Shown here: piece by piece, positions 22,578 through 24,959 of the stretch
Layout: each line of letters begins with the position of its first letter
How positions within the stretch are numbered: the first letter of the stretch is position 1
Source of the DNA: Methanocorpusculaceae archaeon UBA456
Lineage (GTDB): Archaea; Halobacteriota; Methanomicrobia; Methanomicrobiales; Methanocorpusculaceae
Assembly: GCA_002496395.1 (NCBI GenBank)
Contig: DAJQ01000036.1
Location: 1 to 24,959 of the forward strand
Direction of reading: 5' to 3'
DNA: 24,959 nt
Translations under genes and position numbers: made by a program
The notes under the pieces: generated by a model
What the model was told of the DNA's origin: nothing
Databases searched by the model: none
The model's input: the letters and a program-made list of their open reading frames with translations, nothing else

Positions 22578-23601
22578 TCAGAATAAAAAATTCAGCAATA
22601 GGCTGATTCAGGAGTTCTGCTGCTTTTGAGGTAGATATGATACCTTCTGCATGGGATCGATAGACAAGTGATTCAAGGGAAACAGGATCATCGCCGGGTT
22701 TTTCATCACCAGGTTCTTTTCTGTTCCACCCAAGTGTAGAGAACTCTTTTCTCATCCGGGTATGGGTATCTGCGGAAATAATACCAAGATCCGATGCCCG
22801 ATATATCCATGCACTCATTGAGAGTCCATACTTCTCTTTCACTATCGTAAGTTCGTGAACCGATATATGACGGCGGCTCTCTCCGAGTTCAAAGAATACT
22901 CGTGTGGAAGGGACCAGAAATGCCCCGGCAAACCGATGCATTACCTTCTCATGATCCATACCATCTTCTGGTATCAGGAGACAGTGACCCAGCTCATGGG
23001 CGAGGGTAAACCTCTGCCGTGCGTAGGAGAGTCCGGCTCGCATAAGAATGATAAGATTATCACCAAAACTGGTGCAGAGCGCATCAAACTTTGTAATGCC
23101 CCTGATGATCCCAATCTTCAATCCCTTATCCTCAAGCAATGAGGTGAGATTATCGATAGGGTGTGTCCCAAGATCCCATACTTTTCGAAGATCGTCTGCG
23201 GCAGTCTCAACGTCATCATAGCTTGATACTATTCTTGGGAATCCATCGGGCATCTCAAATATCCGGCGGATTCCACTTAGATCCTCAATGGAGAGATACC
23301 GCTCCAGCCAGTCTTGTGTCTCTGCTTCAATTCGGGTTTTCTCTTTTCCGGTGATCTTTTTTGTCCGGAAACTGATCTGGCCTTTTGGTATCTCATGAGT
23401 GTGGCGGGACGGCCTGAGAAGGGCTGCAAGGGGTATCTCAAGCACATCGCTGATGCGGATCAATACCCCTGAATCGGGCACGAGAAGACCTTTTTCATAC
23501 TTATCCACAGTTGTATGCGATCTCTCAATCTTCTCTGCCAGATCGCGCAGAGACAACCCAAGACACTTTCTTCTCACCCTGATACGTTCCCCAATGGTCA
23601 T
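22534..23601 (-). CDS. Xre-HTH/ImmA-IrrE metallopeptidase fusion, probable antitoxin
   Basis: 355 residues from ATG 23599-23601 (an in-frame TTG lies six bases upstream). Residues 1-60 form an Xre helix-turn-helix (IGERIRVRRKCLGLSLRDLAE and following). Residues 125-280 form the ImmA/IrrE domain (COG2856) with the zinc motif HELGH (202-206) and FAGAFLVP further on. Such fusions act as DNA-binding regulators, and in toxin-antitoxin pairs they precede a PIN toxin, as here. A run of G bases (GGATGGGG) lies about nine bases upstream of the ATG. The gene is divergent from hicBA, and an inverted repeat straddles its TATA box, suggesting autoregulation. Confidence 0.9.
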   Translation of the reverse strand: MTIGERIRVRRKCLGLSLRDLAEKIERSHTTVDKYEKGLLVPDSGVLIRISDVLEIPLAALLRPSRHTHEIPKGQISFRTKKITGKEKTRIEAETQDWLERYLSIEDLSGIRRIFEMPDGFPRIVSSYDDVETAADDLRKVWDLGTHPIDNLTSLLEDKGLKIGIIRGITKFDALCTSFGDNLIILMRAGLSYARQRFTLAHELGHCLLIPEDGMDHEKVMHRFAGAFLVPSTRVFFELGESRRHISVHELTIVKEKYGLSMSAWIYRASDLGIISADTHTRMRKEFSTLGWNRKEPGDEKPGDDPVSLESLVYRSHAEGIISTSKAAELLNQPIAEFFILNGEVSRDNSSLVCH

Positions 23602-23641
23602 GAACAAAACCCCCCATCCTGATGCACACTACACACTACGT

Positions 23642-23674
23642 TTACAAAATCGACGTTTAAGAATATATTTGTAA
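23642..23674. promoter_or_regulatory. inverted repeat over the Xre-ImmA promoter, candidate operator
   Basis: TTACAAA (23642-23648) and TTTGTAA (23668-23674) flank an A/T-rich centre that holds the probable TATA box AAATATATTC (23662-23671, minus strand). A direct repeat ACGTTTA at 23638-23644 and 23653-23659 lies in the same stretch. An Xre dimer binding here would block transcription. Confidence 0.45.
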
Positions 23675-23767
23675 CCTAGAGCATATCCATATGTTCCGTA
23701 TTGAAAGAAATCTCTATTAGATGAAAGAATTAAAAATTTATCAAACAAATCCTCATGATAAATACCG

Positions 23768-23798
23768 AATATATAATAAAGTACTCATCCCAAATGAG
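23768..23798 (+). promoter_or_regulatory. TATA box and palindrome before hicB
   Basis: AATATATAAT (23768-23777) is a strong TATA box, and CTCAT (23784-23788) with ATGAG (23794-23798) form an inverted repeat over the predicted start. AAAGGTG lies about eight bases before the ATG at 23820. Together they argue for that ATG and not for the in-frame ATG at 23721. Confidence 0.5.
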
Positions 23799-23819
23799 AT
23801 AGATGAAAAGGTGTTGCAA

Positions 23820-24035
23820 ATGAAACTTGATATTGTGCTGGAAGAAGAAGAGGATGGCACATTCTCAGTCCATTGCCCTGCACTGAAAGGCTGCCACTCT
23901 CAGGGAGCAACAAGAGATGAAGCAATCCGGAATATTCAGGAGGCGATAGATCTCTATCTGGATGTTGCTCATGAAAAAGCAAGGAAACTGATGCATCAGC
24001 AGCCAAACAGAACCTTAATTGATATTGCGGTATGA
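23820..24035 (+). CDS. hicB: HicB-like antitoxin
   Basis: 71 residues: MKLDIVLEEEEDGTFSVHCPALKGCHSQGATRDEAIRNIQEAIDLYLD, the characteristic partially degraded RNase H fold of HicB (UPF0150), then a short tail without a clear DNA-binding domain. It should neutralise the HicA RNase encoded downstream. An upstream in-frame ATG at 23721 would add 33 residues, but these would contain the promoter, so the shorter start is preferred. The stop overlaps the hicA ATG by four bases. The gene order is antitoxin first. Confidence 0.85.
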   Translation: MKLDIVLEEEEDGTFSVHCPALKGCHSQGATRDEAIRNIQEAIDLYLDVAHEKARKLMHQQPNRTLIDIAV

Positions 24036-24262
24036 CGGAGAAACGTCTCCTTCCGGTTTCCGGAAGACAAATGGTCAAAGTATTTTCCAAATTGGGATAT
24101 CAGATAGACAGGCAGACGGGCAGCCATATCGTGATGTCTAATGATGATGATATTCTTGTTATACCGAATCATGATCCCGTTTCAAAAGGCACTGAACGGG
24201 AATTGATCAAAGATGCAGGCCTTACAGTTGAAGAGTTTAACAGGCTTCTGAAGAAGAAGTAA
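24032..24262 (+). CDS. hicA: HicA mRNA interferase toxin
   Basis: 76 residues. The dsRBD-like fold of HicA (YcfA) is clear from LPVSGRQMVKVFSKLGYQID, the catalytic GSH (G30, S31, H32) in RQTGSHIVM, the VIPNHDPVSKGTERELIKDAGL block and the C-terminal LTVEEFNRLLKKK. It is a ribosome-independent endoribonuclease that cuts mRNA unless bound by HicB. Length and all hallmark residues are intact, so the module is probably functional. It is translationally coupled to hicB. Confidence 0.95.
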   Translation: MTEKRLLPVSGRQMVKVFSKLGYQIDRQTGSHIVMSNDDDILVIPNHDPVSKGTERELIKDAGLTVEEFNRLLKKK

Positions 24263-24299
24263 GGTTCTTCTCCAATTTTCTGAAAGGTGAGTTCGTTCC

Positions 24300-24385
24300 A
24301 GAGGGCAGTCTGCTCTCTCTTTCTCACCCTCACACTCACATGCTCTATCACACTCTCCTTTACTCTCACACTCACACTTTCAATC
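24300..24385. repeat. low-complexity pyrimidine-rich tract
   Basis: Repeated CTCACACTCACA-like units with CTCTC runs give a strong strand asymmetry (plus strand rich in C and T). It starts 38 bases after hicA. It may be a slippage-prone degenerate microsatellite. Confidence 0.6.
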
Positions 24386-24418
24386 TTGGCTTAGAGAAAA
24401 AATCAGGATGAACTGACA

Positions 24419-24488
24419 TGACCCCTCGTCCCTCCGGGGGGGCACCCCTCAATCCCCCTTCGGTTCTAGGGGTGGGAGGCCTTCGGCC
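24419..24488. repeat. GC-rich direct repeat, copy 1
   Basis: 70 bp starting TGACCCCTCGTCCCTCCGGG and ending GGCCTTCGGCC, which is itself a hairpin with a TTC loop. It matches 24887-24955 with only a few differences, including one extra G in the G-run. It looks like a dispersed intergenic repeat. Confidence 0.75.
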
Positions 24489-24745
24489 TACTGAGCCGGG
24501 GCTGCTCACCCCGCAGATAAGGATGATAGCGCTTCGCGCTTATGGTGTTGTACTGGATCTCAGTCCATTCATGCAGAGAATCAATGGTTGACGCGCCCTG
24601 CCGCGCCCATTTGAAGCACGAAAACGCCAGCCGCCTGCAATCGCATCTGTACTATCTCTTGCACCGCACCTCTATGGGCTTACCCTCGCCCGAACCAGGG
24701 GCCGGTGCTCCCCGCGATTGCCCGGACCCCCATGATATCCTTATA

Positions 24746-24763
24746 CCCCTTCAGGTGAAGGGG
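24746..24763. repeat. perfect palindrome
   Basis: CCCCTTCA (24746-24753) and TGAAGGGG (24756-24763) around GG. It is followed by a G-rich run (GGGGGCAGGGGGG), so the minus-strand transcript could form a C-rich hairpin. No neighbouring gene explains it. Confidence 0.45.
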
Positions 24764-24886
24764 GGCAGGGGGGTTTGCCAGAGTGATGAAATGTCACAGA
24801 ACAGCAGATGCATAACTGAAACGTACCTGCCTGTAAGCGCTTGTCTGTGAGGGGTTATCTGCTGGGATTAGTGGTTGAATGTTGAT

Positions 24887-24955
24887 TGACCCCTCGTCCC
24901 TCCGGGGGGCACCCCTCAATCCCCCTCCGGTTCTCGTGGTGGGCGGCCTTCGGCC
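24887..24955. repeat. GC-rich direct repeat, copy 2
   Basis: 69 bp matching 24419-24488 at an offset of 468 bases, ending with the same GGCCTTCGGCC hairpin. The window stops four bases later, so the element may continue or recur to the right. Confidence 0.75.
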
Positions 24956-24959
24956 ACCG

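Larger units (their letters stand above)
24263..24959. other. gene-poor 3' stretch
   Basis: About 700 bases with no convincing gene. It contains the low-complexity tract, the repeat pair and small hairpins (AGCGC/GCGCT near 24530, CCCCTTCA/TGAAGGGG at 24746-24763). An open frame of 102 codons at 24542-24850 shows no family resemblance, no clear Shine-Dalgarno and skewed composition, so I do not call it. On the minus strand a stop-free frame of 61 codons without ATG runs from 24651 to 24466 and reads RRLAFSCFKWARQGASTIDS in part; it may be a remnant. Confidence 0.5.

Noticed and set aside
24542..24850. 102-codon plus-strand frame
   Set aside because: No Shine-Dalgarno or family resemblance, and it runs through the palindrome at 24746-24763; likely chance in GC-rich repeat DNA.
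24419..24955. CRISPR array
   Set aside because: Only two repeat copies, 70 bp long and 468 bp apart, without regular spacers or cas genes.
24263..24959. tRNA or other structural RNA gene
   Set aside because: The GGTTCT stretches are not followed by a proper T-arm and acceptor pairing, and no cloverleaf can be drawn.

Overview
The window looks like a piece of a euryarchaeal chromosome, most likely from a methanogen of the Methanomicrobia (probably Methanomicrobiales; I cannot fix the genus). The archaeal signs are the UPF0147 protein, a geranylgeranyl-reductase-family flavoprotein, an archaeal class II glycyl-tRNA synthetase, a Hef-type helicase, a ZNRD2/autoantigen-p27 zinc protein, TATA-box promoters and short intergenic gaps with ATGA overlaps. 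A bacterial-type gyrBA pair, a CooS-like protein and a Cbi/Nik-type metal ECF transporter fit such a host. No rRNA, tRNA or CRISPR array was found.

Layout. 1-500: the 5' part of an antitoxin-like gene and a repeat-bearing gap with two tandem palindromes. 491-3929: a SAM methyltransferase divergent from a three-gene operon (CooS-like protein, cupin, small CxxC protein). 3926-5713: a minus-strand cluster (HTH-like protein, UPF0173 metallo-hydrolase, lipoprotein). 5850-9230: glyS and a nuclease-less hef. 9157-10400: three small conserved proteins. 10428-14874: gyrB-gyrA, with a structured leader. 15042-18042: a metal ECF transporter (M, PDGLE, ATPase, T component) plus a small conserved gene, preceded by a long inverted repeat that looks like a metal-responsive operator. 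18108-19562: an FAD-dependent reductase and a small conserved protein. 19759-21991: PadR regulator with an ABC-2 exporter. 22053-24262: an accessory patch with two toxin-antitoxin modules, Xre-ImmA/PIN (toxin broken by an in-frame TGA) and HicBA. 24263-24959: no convincing gene; low-complexity sequence and a GC-rich repeat present twice, 468 bp apart.

The most interesting point is the CooS-like protein. It keeps the carbon-monoxide dehydrogenase scaffold and most cluster ligands, but the Cys expected at the Ni,Fe-cluster position (Cys295 in Carboxydothermus numbering) is Glu294, and the D-cluster cysteines are arranged as CxxC. This matches the 'deviant' CooS-V type, which carries a hybrid Fe-S-O cluster and does not oxidise CO. 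Together with the co-translated cupin and CxxC protein, the operon is better read as a redox or nitrogen-stress module than as CO metabolism. All functional statements come from reading motifs by eye; no search was run.
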